Below are positions 44,850-53,365 of a DNA stretch of 64,000 bases, piece after piece. The position numbers and the translations under genes are program-made. The notes beneath the pieces are model-generated. The model was given only the letters and a program-made list of their open reading frames with translations, did not search any database and was not told the origin of the DNA. The stretch is from the NCBI RefSeq assembly GCF_003987275.1, contig NZ_PIQF01000002.1, forward strand, positions 434,001 to 498,000, written 5' to 3'. The stretch comes from Idiomarina seosinensis. GTDB lineage: Bacteria > Pseudomonadota > Gammaproteobacteria > Enterobacterales > Alteromonadaceae. Positions within the stretch are counted from its first letter, which is position 1. Each line of letters opens with the position of its first letter.

Positions 44850-46046
44850 ATGTCTTTGTTCCGCGTCATTCCCGGTAAGTTGTTTTTTAGTCTATTGGCT
44901 GTTGCAGTATTGTTGCTTAGTCTCCCAACCAGAGCCAATAATCCATCACAACAAACTTTACTGCGCTCGACTGTTGAGCGACTCAAAACAGATGGGATGG
45001 TTATAGCCACTGACTTTAGCCAGCGCCGATGGCTATCTGCAACGCCGCGATTAAATCTCATGCATTGGCAGACTAACGCCGACAGCTTTGGCGCTAACGA
45101 GACAGAACTTGTTTTAGAGTTGGAGTTTTTAAATCCCGACCAACGCCAGCTTGGTCATCATTCCCGACAACTTATTCAACAATACCAGCAGCTTCAAAAC
45201 CTTCAGTTTAAGCTGGCCGCAAGCGGTGTTTTACGTGAACTGTTCTGGAATGCCAAACAACTGAGTGCTGAACTCGCTTATGCCGAACAAGTCGTTGACC
45301 AATTAAGTCAGCTGCAGCGCCAGACCGAGTCGCTAGTAGAAGCTGGGGAGCGGCCGGTGTATGCAGGTATTATTGTTACGCAACAACAGCAAACTGCGCA
45401 GAGCCAGGTTGTGAAAAAGCAGATAGCTTTACAACAGCTCGAACGCCTGTGGCAAAAGCTAACCGGTTTTAATGCATTGCCAACGTCACTTGATGAACCT
45501 GAACTGGCAAAACATGCCATACCAACGCACCCCGAATTGCAACGTCTACAGTTGCAATGGCAATTGACGTTAAATGCAACCCAGCAGAGCATCGCCGCAC
45601 AAAAAAGCTGGGGCGTTAATGCGGGGTATAAATACATTGATGCTCCCAACCAAAGCGAAAACCAATGGGGACTGGGTTTTAGCCTACCGCTTAGTTTTTC
45701 GCAGTCGCTAAATGCAAGTGAACTTGCTGCCATGCAACAGCAACAAAGCGAGTTGAACCAGTCACTAAGACAGACGCACGTGCGCCTTGAGCTCGACATC
45801 GTTGACGCACAAAGTCAGTTAGCACAACTAAAACAACAACATCAAAGTAACCGCCAAAATGCCAAGTTAACTCATCAAGCCATCGAACAGCTCGACAACC
45901 TTTACCAACAAGGTCAAATTGATACGCGCTTGTACATTGATCGTTTACTGGAGCAATTGTCCTATCAACAAGCGGCACAGCTTAGCCAAATTCGAGTTAA
46001 GCAAGCCCAGGCACTCGTTAATCAAGCAAAGGGAATTACTTTATGA
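44850..46046 (+). CDS. TolC-family outer-membrane efflux protein
   Basis: This 398-aa protein has a signal peptide (about 1-30, ending near LPTRA) and long alpha-helical coiled coils rich in Gln (QLIQQYQQLQNLQFKL, SELNQSLRQTHVRLELDIVDAQSQLAQLKQQ), typical of CzcC/CusC-like TolC proteins. I choose the ATG at 44850 because GGAGG lies 5 bp before it; the ATG at 44838 contains that site and is unlikely. It is the first gene of a four-gene RND efflux operon and overlaps the next gene by 4 bp. Confidence 0.9.
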   Translation: MSLFRVIPGKLFFSLLAVAVLLLSLPTRANNPSQQTLLRSTVERLKTDGMVIATDFSQRRWLSATPRLNLMHWQTNADSFGANETELVLELEFLNPDQRQLGHHSRQLIQQYQQLQNLQFKLAASGVLRELFWNAKQLSAELAYAEQVVDQLSQLQRQTESLVEAGERPVYAGIIVTQQQQTAQSQVVKKQIALQQLERLWQKLTGFNALPTSLDEPELAKHAIPTHPELQRLQLQWQLTLNATQQSIAAQKSWGVNAGYKYIDAPNQSENQWGLGFSLPLSFSQSLNASELAAMQQQQSELNQSLRQTHVRLELDIVDAQSQLAQLKQQHQSNRQNAKLTHQAIEQLDNLYQQGQIDTRLYIDRLLEQLSYQQAAQLSQIRVKQAQALVNQAKGITL

Positions 46047-47083
46047 AACGTCGTCCCCCTTCTAATCTAACCACTTCTATTAAGTGCATCACTAATATAT
46101 TAAGTCTTGCTTTATTAGGAGTTGCAACTGCAACGAATGCTTTGGCCGCACAGTCCATTGCTGCCGAGCAAGTCAGTAACTACGAGCTACGCCCGCAAAC
46201 TGCAGAAACAGCCGAAACTGTGACTTTTGCCCCCGTGACCGGACGTTATCAAACCACACCAGGTAGCGTATTAACCTTATCCAACCCCTTTGACAATGCC
46301 GCGATCGACTATGCTGTTGTTGATGGTCAGACACTGGAGCTGGGCACCCTGATTGCACAATTAAATGGCCCCTCGGTAGAGCACTTCTTCCACCGTGTTG
46401 ACATGCTACAAGAGCAATACGATGTTGCCACTAAACAATATCAAAGCAAAAAGCGCTTATACGAGAATAACGCGATTGCTGCTGACGAGTGGCAGCAGTT
46501 TTTAACGCAATACATAAACCTCAGTGATACCATGCACGATATTAATGTGGTGCTACGGCGAGTCACGCAAACAGGTGAACAATCAGCACAACTTATAGCA
46601 ACAGAATCCGGCATTTGGCGTACCAGCTCCAATAGCCAACAATTAGGCTCGCTACTTACACAAGAGCGACTCGCTGTGGTCGTAGAGATTCCTATGGCAC
46701 AGGCCAAACGCATCACTCACTTACAAATTAACAGCCGACAATTACCAGTAAGGCAACGCGAGCAAACCGTCCGTAATGGCTTTGTTCGCGTTTGGAGTGA
46801 GTCCCCCGGACAAGTGGCATGGACAATTGACCAACGTTTTACCGTTGACCCCCAAGCGAAACTTGAAAATGCCTATCGTGTGCCTGCCAGTGCCATTGCC
46901 ACACTACAAGATCAAGTCGTGGTATTTAGTATGGACAACTCGACGATTAAGGCAGTACCGGTTGAATTACTTAGCTTGCAAAACACGCATTACTTTGTGC
47001 AATCAGCAACCTCGTTAAACCGCATCGCAACCAACTCTGTGGCGGCTCTTAAAGTGATTACTGAAGAGCAGGAGGCACAGTAA
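46043..47083 (+). CDS. RND efflux periplasmic adaptor (membrane fusion protein)
   Basis: This 346-aa protein has an N-terminal signal or anchor (about 15-36, ending ATATNALA), a lipoyl-like segment and a helical hairpin (YDVATKQYQSKKRLYENNAIAADEWQQFLTQY near residue 130). A beta-barrel part follows. It is divergent from well-known adaptors but is placed between the TolC-like and RND genes, overlapping both (4 bp and 1 bp). It would join the pump to the outer-membrane channel. Confidence 0.87.
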   Translation: MKRRPPSNLTTSIKCITNILSLALLGVATATNALAAQSIAAEQVSNYELRPQTAETAETVTFAPVTGRYQTTPGSVLTLSNPFDNAAIDYAVVDGQTLELGTLIAQLNGPSVEHFFHRVDMLQEQYDVATKQYQSKKRLYENNAIAADEWQQFLTQYINLSDTMHDINVVLRRVTQTGEQSAQLIATESGIWRTSSNSQQLGSLLTQERLAVVVEIPMAQAKRITHLQINSRQLPVRQREQTVRNGFVRVWSESPGQVAWTIDQRFTVDPQAKLENAYRVPASAIATLQDQVVVFSMDNSTIKAVPVELLSLQNTHYFVQSATSLNRIATNSVAALKVITEEQEAQ

Positions 47084-50000
47084 TGATTGGCCGTTTACTG
47101 AGCTTTTCGCTAAAAAATCGTTTATTTGTTTTTATTACCTTTTTATTGTTAATAGCCGCTGGCATTCAATCTGTTCGGCAGTTACCCGTAGACGCCTTCC
47201 CGGAGATCTCGCCGACTCAGGTTAACGTCATTTTACGCGCCCCCGGCATGGCCGCCGAACGGGTAGAAAATCAAGTCACTCACCCATTAGAAACAGAGCT
47301 ACTGGGTATACCGAATCAAACCATTTTGCGCTCGACGACTAAATATGGGATTACCTCCATTACGCTGGACTTTGAAGAAGGCACAGATATTTATTGGGCG
47401 CGCCAGCAGGTTGCAGAAAAGCTCGCCGCGGTGAGTAAAGACTTGCCTACCGGTATTCAAGGCGGTATGGCTCCAATGAGCACGCCGTTGAGCGAAATGT
47501 TTATGTTCACGGTAGAAAACCCGGACATGAGCCTCACACAAAAACGCCACTTACTGGATTGGGTTATTCGGCCGGCGTTACGCACTGTCGAGGGTGTGGC
47601 TGACGTAACCAATCTAGGCGGTAAAGTTAGGACTTTTCAGTTTACCCCGTCAGTGACCAAGTTGAGCGATGCAGGGATTTCTCTACAAGCCATAAAGGAG
47701 GCCCTGGCTGATACAAATCAAGTGGGTAATCTCGGCCGTATCACGCAGGGCACCGAAACGTTCAGCGCAAGAGTGACTGGGCGTATCGTTTCGCTTGACG
47801 ATCTGGCCTCAATTAACGTAGCTAATCAACAGCAACAAGTGTATCGGCTGGGCCAGCTTGGCGACGTTACGCTCAGTTATCTGCCGCGGTTTGGTGCCAT
47901 TACCAAAGATGGTGAAGAAGCCGTTGAAGGCTTGGTTGTCGGCTTAAAAGGCGCCAATGCGGCTGCTGTTGTAGACGCGGTAGAGCAGAAACTAGCGCAA
48001 ATACAACCGAGCCTACCGGAAAATACCAATATTAACGTTTTCTATAACCGCAAAGGCCTTATCGACAAGGCTATTAACGGCATCTCTGATGCGCTGATGC
48101 AGTCCATTGTTTTAGTTGTTGCGGTATTGGTGTTCTTCTTACGCAATGTACGCGCCTCAATTTTGGTCTCCTTATCAATTCCCGTAGCGGCGTTAATTAC
48201 CTTTATTTGCCTGCAATTACTAGGATTATCCGCAAACTTAATGAGTTTAGGCGGGCTGGTGATAGCCATCGGCATGATTGTTGACTCGTCCGTTGTGATT
48301 ACTGAGAAAATCGAAACCGAGTTAAACTCCCAGAAACAACTCCCCCTGCTACACAAGATTTACCGTGCAAGCCTGGCTGTTGCTCCGTCGGTGGTTAGCG
48401 GGACTGTGATCATTATTTTGGTGTTTTTACCCTTACTCACGCTGACCGGTCTAGAGGGTAAGTTGTTTTCGCCGGTGGCTTTGACCATTGTTATCGCCAT
48501 TACCGCAGCGTTAATCACTTCACTAACACTTATTCCAGCGCTTGGCTCTTTGTTAATGCGTCCTAAAGAACGCCGCAATAAATCTCTTGAACGCATGCAA
48601 AGTCGCTACCAACGTATTTTATCCGGCGTTATTAAGCGCCGAAATGCCACCCTATTGGGGTTTGCCGCCGTGCTTGGTTTAAGCGTTTTTAGCTTTATCA
48701 TGGTTGGTAAAATCTTTATGCCTACCATGGATGAGGGCGACATCATCGTACAACTGGAAAAGTCGCCAACCATATCGCTAAAAGAATCCGTCGCTCTCGA
48801 CAGTCAGGTAGAGCGTGAACTACTCAGTAAAATCCCCGAGATAAAACAAATTGTTGCCCGCACCGGTTCAGATGAACTGGGTTTAGATCCTATGGGGCTT
48901 AACGAGACAGACGTGTTTATGGAGTTAAACCCCAAAGACAGCTGGCGCTTTGATACTAAACAGGAGCTCATTGGTGCCATTCGCGAGGTTGTATCCACCT
49001 ATCCGGGCATGAATGTTAACTTCACCCAGCCCATTCAAATGCGTATTTCGGAAATGCTAACCGGCAGTAGTGGTGATGTTTCGATTAAGGTGTTTGGTGA
49101 TGATATAAATAACCTAGCGATGATTACCGATAATGTCATTGAGCAAGCTGAACAGGTACAAGGCGCGGTCGATGTGCAGGCCAGTGTTATAACCGGCGCT
49201 CGCTTTTTAAGCATCGTACCAAATATGCAGCAACTTCGTTATTACGGTATTTCCAAACAAAATTTTAGCGAGTTTATTCTGTCACAACTCAGCGGTTTTC
49301 CTGTCAGTGAGGCCGTTGACGGACGTATTCGAACCCCTATCGTGATGGGCTCACAAAAGTCAGCGGGTAACTATCATTCGATTAGCAACATCGAATCGTT
49401 GCCGATTGTAACTGAAAACGGCGAAACCGTTGCTCTTCAACAACTTGCTGACATCAGTTTTGACCATGGTCCCGCCATTATCGAACGTGAAAACTCCAAT
49501 CGCTATGCATTAATTACCAGCAATGTGGAAAATCGCGACGTTGTCGGCTTTGTTAACGAATTACAACAACGAGTGAATGCTAACGTGAGTCTTGAACCGG
49601 GCTACTTTATTGATTACGGCGGTGAGTTTGAAAACCAGGCACGTGCCAGTGCCAATTTACTGATGGTTATTCCGGTTGCCTTGTTATTGATCATCATCTT
49701 ATTGTTTAGTTCGATGGGATCAATGGGCCTAACGACGATTGTGCTAACCAACATACCGTTTGCCTTAAGTGGCGGCGCCATTTCACTGTGGCTGAGTGGC
49801 GAATACATGTCCGTACCCGCCTCGGTCGGTTTTATTGCATTGATGGGTGTTGCCATCCTCAACGGCATCGTGATGATTAGTCACTTTGAGCAGACCCTCG
49901 TGCATTTCAGTGACTTTAATAGTCTGGTTATTGAAGGCGCAAAAGACCGCCTACGACCAGTACTCATCACTGCTATTACCGCTATTTTTGGCCTGATCCC

Positions 50001-50151
50001 TCTATTAATGTCCAGTGGTCCCGGTTCGGAAGTGCAAAAGCCACTGGCCGTAGTAGTTATCGGAGGGCTGATTACAGCGACTCTAGCCACCTTATTATTG
50101 CTGCCTCTTTTATACTTACTCGTCAACAGGAAGTCCGCTGATGCCAAATAA
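47083..50151 (+). CDS. RND efflux permease, CusA/CzcA-related
   Basis: This 1022-aa inner-membrane pump has the N-terminal start IGRLLSFSLKNRLFVFITFLLLIAAG, the porter-domain marks VDAFPEISPTQVNV, and proton-relay region GMIVDSSVVITEKIETEL near residue 400. The GGAISLWLSGEYMSVPASVGFIALMGVAILNG region lies near 895. It has 12 TM segments. The family is of the heavy-metal-efflux branch, but the relay reads DSSVVI rather than the usual DGAVVMVEN, so the substrate may not be a classic metal. It is followed by DUF3240, which accompanies CusA/CzcA operons in related bacteria. Confidence 0.93.
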   Translation: MIGRLLSFSLKNRLFVFITFLLLIAAGIQSVRQLPVDAFPEISPTQVNVILRAPGMAAERVENQVTHPLETELLGIPNQTILRSTTKYGITSITLDFEEGTDIYWARQQVAEKLAAVSKDLPTGIQGGMAPMSTPLSEMFMFTVENPDMSLTQKRHLLDWVIRPALRTVEGVADVTNLGGKVRTFQFTPSVTKLSDAGISLQAIKEALADTNQVGNLGRITQGTETFSARVTGRIVSLDDLASINVANQQQQVYRLGQLGDVTLSYLPRFGAITKDGEEAVEGLVVGLKGANAAAVVDAVEQKLAQIQPSLPENTNINVFYNRKGLIDKAINGISDALMQSIVLVVAVLVFFLRNVRASILVSLSIPVAALITFICLQLLGLSANLMSLGGLVIAIGMIVDSSVVITEKIETELNSQKQLPLLHKIYRASLAVAPSVVSGTVIIILVFLPLLTLTGLEGKLFSPVALTIVIAITAALITSLTLIPALGSLLMRPKERRNKSLERMQSRYQRILSGVIKRRNATLLGFAAVLGLSVFSFIMVGKIFMPTMDEGDIIVQLEKSPTISLKESVALDSQVERELLSKIPEIKQIVARTGSDELGLDPMGLNETDVFMELNPKDSWRFDTKQELIGAIREVVSTYPGMNVNFTQPIQMRISEMLTGSSGDVSIKVFGDDINNLAMITDNVIEQAEQVQGAVDVQASVITGARFLSIVPNMQQLRYYGISKQNFSEFILSQLSGFPVSEAVDGRIRTPIVMGSQKSAGNYHSISNIESLPIVTENGETVALQQLADISFDHGPAIIERENSNRYALITSNVENRDVVGFVNELQQRVNANVSLEPGYFIDYGGEFENQARASANLLMVIPVALLLIIILLFSSMGSMGLTTIVLTNIPFALSGGAISLWLSGEYMSVPASVGFIALMGVAILNGIVMISHFEQTLVHFSDFNSLVIEGAKDRLRPVLITAITAIFGLIPLLMSSGPGSEVQKPLAVVVIGGLITATLATLLLLPLLYLLVNRKSADAK

Positions 50152-50449
50152 GTTAATAAAGCTCTACTTTAGCTGCGAACAAAAAGTCGATTTGGTTGAT
50201 AGTCTGATCCAGCTCGATATTATCAGCGGCTTCAGCCTCTATGCTATCGATGGTTTTAGTCGTGATCATGAGCGCTTTGATATTAGCGAACAAATTAAGG
50301 GCTCGCGACGCATGATGGTGGCTGAAATCATTTGCTCTGACGATGACATAACTACAGTCCTTAAGAGTCTATCAAACCTACACTTTAGAGAGCCGATCCG
50401 TTATGTCATTCAACCAATAGAGAATACTGGACATCTTGAGGATATTTGA
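50141..50449 (+). CDS. DUF3240 family protein
   Basis: This 102-aa small soluble protein (starts MPNKLIKLYFSCEQKVDLVD) resembles P-II-like DUF3240 proteins, which occur at the ends of metal RND efflux operons. It overlaps the RND gene by 11 bp, so it is translationally coupled. The family may sense a nucleotide or metal to tune the pump. That is inferred. Confidence 0.87.
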   Translation: MPNKLIKLYFSCEQKVDLVDSLIQLDIISGFSLYAIDGFSRDHERFDISEQIKGSRRMMVAEIICSDDDITTVLKSLSNLHFREPIRYVIQPIENTGHLEDI

Positions 50450-50473
50450 AACGAATAAAGAGACCGGTGGTAA

Positions 50474-50506
50474 GGCACTATGTCACATGAGTGACGTATA
50501 GGTTAC
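50474..50506 (+). repeat. 33-bp inverted repeat, left copy
   Basis: This 33-bp sequence, containing ATGAGTGACGTATAGGTTAC, occurs again in the opposite direction at 54387-54419 with 31 of 33 identical positions. Similarity stops at the edges of the 33 bp. The two copies flank hipBA-2, the IS3 remnant, the XRE gene and a membrane protein gene. It could be the terminal repeat of a lost mobile element. Confidence 0.8.
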
Positions 50507-50606
50507 TGTAGTGGTCAAGAAAAACTGGCCACCGCTCTATAGCTCCGATTAAATATAATATTCGCATCGCGATGCTGACAACAGGACCTCCCGGTTTTCG
50601 ATATTA

Positions 50607-51878
50607 TTATGGCATTATTTTTTGCGAAAACTCCCCAATGCAGCGGTGTAGGATGTGACTGATTAATCTTATTTCAGCGCCTTTTTCCGGATAACTAGGT
50701 TGTTGTTGTAATGTTTCAAGCATGGCTCTAGAGTGTTTTAAGCATAAGCGAGTTAGTTCACGCACCTCTTTAATCGCGAGTTTTTCTGGCATTCCGATTT
50801 CAGAAGCGAACTGCAATAAGTGTTTAATCGTGACATCGCCAAAGGTGGTGGCTCCGCCTAAGGGTTGAGATAGTTCGGCGTGCATGTGGTTGACGCCATT
50901 CTCATACACTGCTGTGCTTAACAGATCATAGTGTGGCATGAGTACGCAGTCGTTAGTGCCATATCTAAAGCTGATATTTTTAAGGTGTGCGTCGCCATTT
51001 CCAATTAGATAATTGAACACTACCCACTTAAATAAGTTAATGATGGTTTTTGCAGGCTGTCGTGAGAGCTTCGCTAGTTTTTTCAGGTTTCCCGCATGAC
51101 TGGCGCGATATTTACGTTGCGCAGAAATATCGAGCACCTGACAACCATCGAGTACATGAAGGCGTTCTTGCCTGGGGTATTGGCCTATTCGATCAAAGCG
51201 TTCGATCAGGTAAACCGGCGCTGGTACGTAATCGATGCTGACGTTGGGGACGGTAAGGCCACAACTCTGAGCCAGTCTCATGCAGAAATATTCGTTTCGG
51301 ACTGTGCACCAATATTGATCCGGATTTTGGTGCTCCGGTTTCAGTATATGCGTTGAGGGTGTCTGACCGATAGGCTCGTAGTATTCACCTTGGTCAATTA
51401 CCAGAAGCATTTTATGCTGAGCTCCTGCAATCGACATTCGCTTATGTTGTTTGTTGTTAAGCTGTTCGTGTGGCAAATTCTTGATGCGTTCGTTAAGTTC
51501 AGCTCGCGGTAAGGACGCTAACCCGCCTTCGGGAATTTCAGCCCCAGGTGGCAGTAGTGTGAGCGCTCCGGCCGTTTCAGAGCCTACACTCTCGAGCATC
51601 GAAAATGCATCATCTTTATCGAGACTGTTGTCTCTCGCTATAAGTTCTCGAGCGCCTTCCTCGGGTAATAGGTTGTCAAAGAACCATTGTACTGGGCGCT
51701 TCGAGCCTGTATCGATGTGCGGCTCTTCTCGTAGGGTTAGACTGGGCGTTAACGGAAACTTAGCAGAGTCTCTTAGCCATTTTTCATCATACTGGAAAGA
51801 CCATAACCCGTTATTCTCTCCAATAACTCCGATAAGCGTAGTGTCTATGATGACTGATAACTGGCGCTCGTCCGTCAT
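50607..51878 (-). CDS. hipA: HipA-family kinase toxin (module 2)
   Basis: This 423-aa HipA protein shows the N-terminal couple domain (LIGVIGENNGLWSFQYDEKWL, FFDNLLPEEGARE). The kinase part has SIAGAQHKMLLV, HILKPEHQ, VRNEYFCMRLAQSCGL, ERFDR, catalytic Asp in LIGNGDAHLKNISF near residue 300, and YDLLSTAVY. It is only distantly similar to hipA-1, so it is an independent module. Its start overlaps hipB-2 by 4 bp. Kinase motifs are intact. Confidence 0.93.
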   Translation of the reverse strand: MTDERQLSVIIDTTLIGVIGENNGLWSFQYDEKWLRDSAKFPLTPSLTLREEPHIDTGSKRPVQWFFDNLLPEEGARELIARDNSLDKDDAFSMLESVGSETAGALTLLPPGAEIPEGGLASLPRAELNERIKNLPHEQLNNKQHKRMSIAGAQHKMLLVIDQGEYYEPIGQTPSTHILKPEHQNPDQYWCTVRNEYFCMRLAQSCGLTVPNVSIDYVPAPVYLIERFDRIGQYPRQERLHVLDGCQVLDISAQRKYRASHAGNLKKLAKLSRQPAKTIINLFKWVVFNYLIGNGDAHLKNISFRYGTNDCVLMPHYDLLSTAVYENGVNHMHAELSQPLGGATTFGDVTIKHLLQFASEIGMPEKLAIKEVRELTRLCLKHSRAMLETLQQQPSYPEKGAEIRLISHILHRCIGEFSQKIMP

Positions 51879-52327
51879 TTTTTATCCTTGTTATCTTGAT
51901 AGTGTCCTTTCAAGAGCGTCGAAAATTCGTTATCAAGTTTCGATTTTGCTTTTTCAGATCCCCAAGTTAGGTTATACCTCTCCCATGGCGGGAAGTAATC
52001 GCTAACTGCCTGTTTTGGAGGTGAATCGCTGATTAATGTTTGTCGCCACGGAGATTCCGTATTGCCCCATACCTCTTTTGCAATAAATTTAAGCATATCC
52101 TGCGATACGCTATCAGGAATATTTAAGAGTACTTCAATACCCAGTGCATTGAGCAATTCTAATACACGACCGAGTTGTACGGTGGGTTTTCCACGCTCAA
52201 ACTGGCTGACAAAATTAATGCTACTGCCTGAGAACGCACCTGCAGTAGTTTGATCCATGTTTTGTGATTTCCTAACAACCTTGGAGATTGTTCCCATCAT
52301 TTCTGGGGTGGTTGTTCTAATAAGCAT
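51875..52327 (-). CDS. hipB: HipB-family antitoxin with C-terminal extension (module 2)
   Basis: This 150-aa protein contains an HTH region (SINFVSQFERGKPTVQLGRVLELLNALGIEVLLN, about 35-70). A C-terminal tail of about 75 residues has no clear family, and ends in a charged LKGHYQDNKDKK. Short HipB proteins lack this tail. The start at 52327 has GAGAGGGTTC upstream; the longer frame from 52393 would begin inside the operator region. The gene overlaps hipA-2 by 4 bp. The five 18-bp palindromic sites upstream are likely its binding sites. Confidence 0.85.
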   Translation of the reverse strand: MLIRTTTPEMMGTISKVVRKSQNMDQTTAGAFSGSSINFVSQFERGKPTVQLGRVLELLNALGIEVLLNIPDSVSQDMLKFIAKEVWGNTESPWRQTLISDSPPKQAVSDYFPPWERYNLTWGSEKAKSKLDNEFSTLLKGHYQDNKDKK

Positions 52328-52339
52328 GAACCCTCTCAA

Positions 52340-52555
52340 TTCAGTTAATCCTGTGAAAAGCATAGTGAAAAGCTTTAAAATTAAAAAATTCACACGGTGG
52401 AGTTAATTTATCTGTTAAACACTACTTATTCTAACTAATTCATTCGATCGAATGAAAACAACAGCGTTATATTTTAAAAATAAAAAATTCATACGATAAT
52501 GTTAATTTAGTTATAGAATACTGCAAAGTCAATTTTATTCACACTATCGAATGAA
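52340..52555. promoter_or_regulatory. Five phased 18-bp operators before hipBA-2
   Basis: Sites of the form TTCA-N10-T(G/T)AA start at 52340, 52389, 52439, 52488 and 52538, giving steps of 49, 50, 49 and 50 bp. The central one is the perfect palindrome TTCATTCGATCGAATGAA. The others are TTCAGTTAATCCTGTGAA, TTCACACGGTGGAGTTAA, TTCATACGATAATGTTAA and TTCACACTATCGAATGAA. The spacing of about 4.7 helical turns suggests cooperative binding or wrapping. Autorepression by HipB-2 is inferred. Confidence 0.7.
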
Positions 52556-52586
52556 AAATCATGGTGTGAAAAGGAGTTGCTAAATT

Positions 52587-52722
52587 ATGAAGGGTTCCTG
52601 AGCAGTCAGCTCTCTACGAATTCGATGGACGTATTGAGCTTACCTTCTTCGAGGAAGGTGCTGACGATAGAAGAGAGGGAGTGGGCTTAAACAAGTTGAC
52701 AGATTCTCTGAACAAATTTTAG
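52587..52722 (+). CDS. Small ORF, 44 aa if a +1 shift occurs at TCC-TGA
   Basis: ATG at 52587 follows AAGGAG and reads M-K-G-S, then TGA. Skipping one base at TCC-TGA (52596-52601) continues in frame from GAG at 52600 to TAG at 52722, giving about 44 aa with LYEFDGRIELTFFEEGA and LNKLTDSLNKF. The continuation lacks its own start codon. It is divergent from hipB-2 and shares the operator array. It is either a frameshifted pseudogene fragment or a programmed +1 frameshift gene. No family is recognised. Confidence 0.35.
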
Positions 52723-52738
52723 CCTAGACTGGATGTGA

Positions 52739-52771
52739 TGAATCACGCCGGTAAATTCGGAGGCTTATTTG
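52739..52771. repeat. IS3-family terminal inverted repeat (one end)
   Basis: The segment starts TGAATCACGCCGG and continues into TTCGGAGGCTTATTT. It resembles the terminal repeat of IS3-family elements (TGAACCGCCCCGG...TTCGGAGGC). It sits just after the degenerate orfB C-terminus on the minus strand, exactly where an IS end is expected. I could not find the matching opposite end near 53150-53250. Confidence 0.6.
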
Positions 52772-52944
52772 TTTGGGTCATACTGCCTCATCTTCTGCTA
52801 GTTGTCGACAATGGCTTTTTTCATACTCAGCAGGTGGACTATCTCACGACCGGACTCAAAAGACGCTTATTGTTGAACCATCCTACCCAACCCAGTGTTG
52901 CCAGTTCGACTTGCTCAAGCCCTCTCTAGGGAGCTTCTTTGACA
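52772..52944 (-). pseudogene. IS3-family transposase OrfB, C-terminal remnant
   Basis: On the minus strand the frame reads EAP-stop-RGLEQVELATLGWVGWFNNKRLL. After a one-base shift it continues with DSPPAEYEKSHCRQLAEDEA and a stop. This matches the C-terminus of IS3-type OrfB (for example GWxDWFNxRRLLxPIGxxPPAEYE). A TGG-to-TAG change and a frameshift make it dead. It lies directly inside an IS3-type terminal repeat. Confidence 0.75.
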
Positions 52945-53033
52945 ATGACGCGAATATATTAAAAAATAATTGAAGATTAATGCAACTGAAAGGATGAAGA
53001 AATAATGTACCTACCGGATGGTTGGGAAGACAT

Positions 53034-53141
53034 TTAGAAAACAAAACAGTCCGCCGTATAAATGGAGCTGACGCCAGTTTGGCGTATATGCTCTACGGCC
53101 TCCCGTTTAAATTCTGTGCTGTATTTTCTTCAATTGGTCAT
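53034..53141 (-). pseudogene. IS3-family OrfA N-terminal remnant
   Basis: The frame from 53141 reads M-T-N-stop-RKYSTEFKREAVEHIRQTGVSS, matching the start of IS3/IS911-type OrfA (YSxEFKREAVxL). A stop at codon 4 and loss of similarity after about 25 residues show that it is broken. It lies upstream of the OrfB remnant on the same strand, as expected for one element with a large internal deletion. Confidence 0.55.
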
Positions 53142-53309
53142 GAACACTCTGTATAGGCATATTATCCCTCTTTCTGAATGTGTCCATAAAATCTGGGTAG
53201 AACCCGTTATACTGAATCACACAAGCACCGACTTTCCTTATGAAGAGATAAGAGTTTTTTGACAGAAACCTGGGAGCGAGACAAGGACGAAATAACAATC
53301 CATCGCAGC

Positions 53310-53358
53310 GTCCGCTCTTCGCTCATTGCTGACCTTCGGCTTTGTGCCAAGAGCGGAC
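53310..53358. repeat. GAGCGGAC-type hairpin repeat
   Basis: Ten-base arms GTCCGCTCTT and AAGAGCGGAC enclose 29 bp. It lies 8 bp beyond the stop of the XRE gene on the minus strand and could end its transcript. The same GCWAYGAGCGAWGAGCGGAC core occurs at 56088-56107 and 56803-56822, and a shorter relative at 58705-58728. Confidence 0.75.
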
Positions 53359-53365
53359 CGTGGAA

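Larger units (their letters stand above)
52394..53365. other. Gene-poor stretch: operators, small frameshifted ORF, IS3 debris, hairpin repeat
   Basis: This region holds most of the hipBA-2 operator array, a divergent small ORF with an out-of-frame continuation (52587-52722), IS3 orfB and orfA remnants (52739-53141), and a GAGCGGAC-type hairpin (53310-53358). Between 53142 and 53309 I see nothing that I can assign. The region looks decayed. Confidence 0.7.

Noticed and set aside
45308..45799. 163-codon minus-strand frame inside the TolC-like gene
   Set aside because: It is an opposite-strand shadow of a conserved gene with Cys/Ser-rich, non-protein-like composition.
51451..52005. 184-codon frame on the plus strand across hipA-2/hipB-2
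   Set aside because: It runs antisense to two clearly conserved genes, has no ribosome site and has low-complexity Ser-rich content.
52735..52973. 64-66 codon plus-strand frames
   Set aside because: They are antisense to the recognisable IS3 OrfB remnant, which explains the sequence better.
53107..53298. 63-codon minus-strand frame near the OrfA remnant
   Set aside because: It is in a different frame from the OrfA similarity and has no recognised content.
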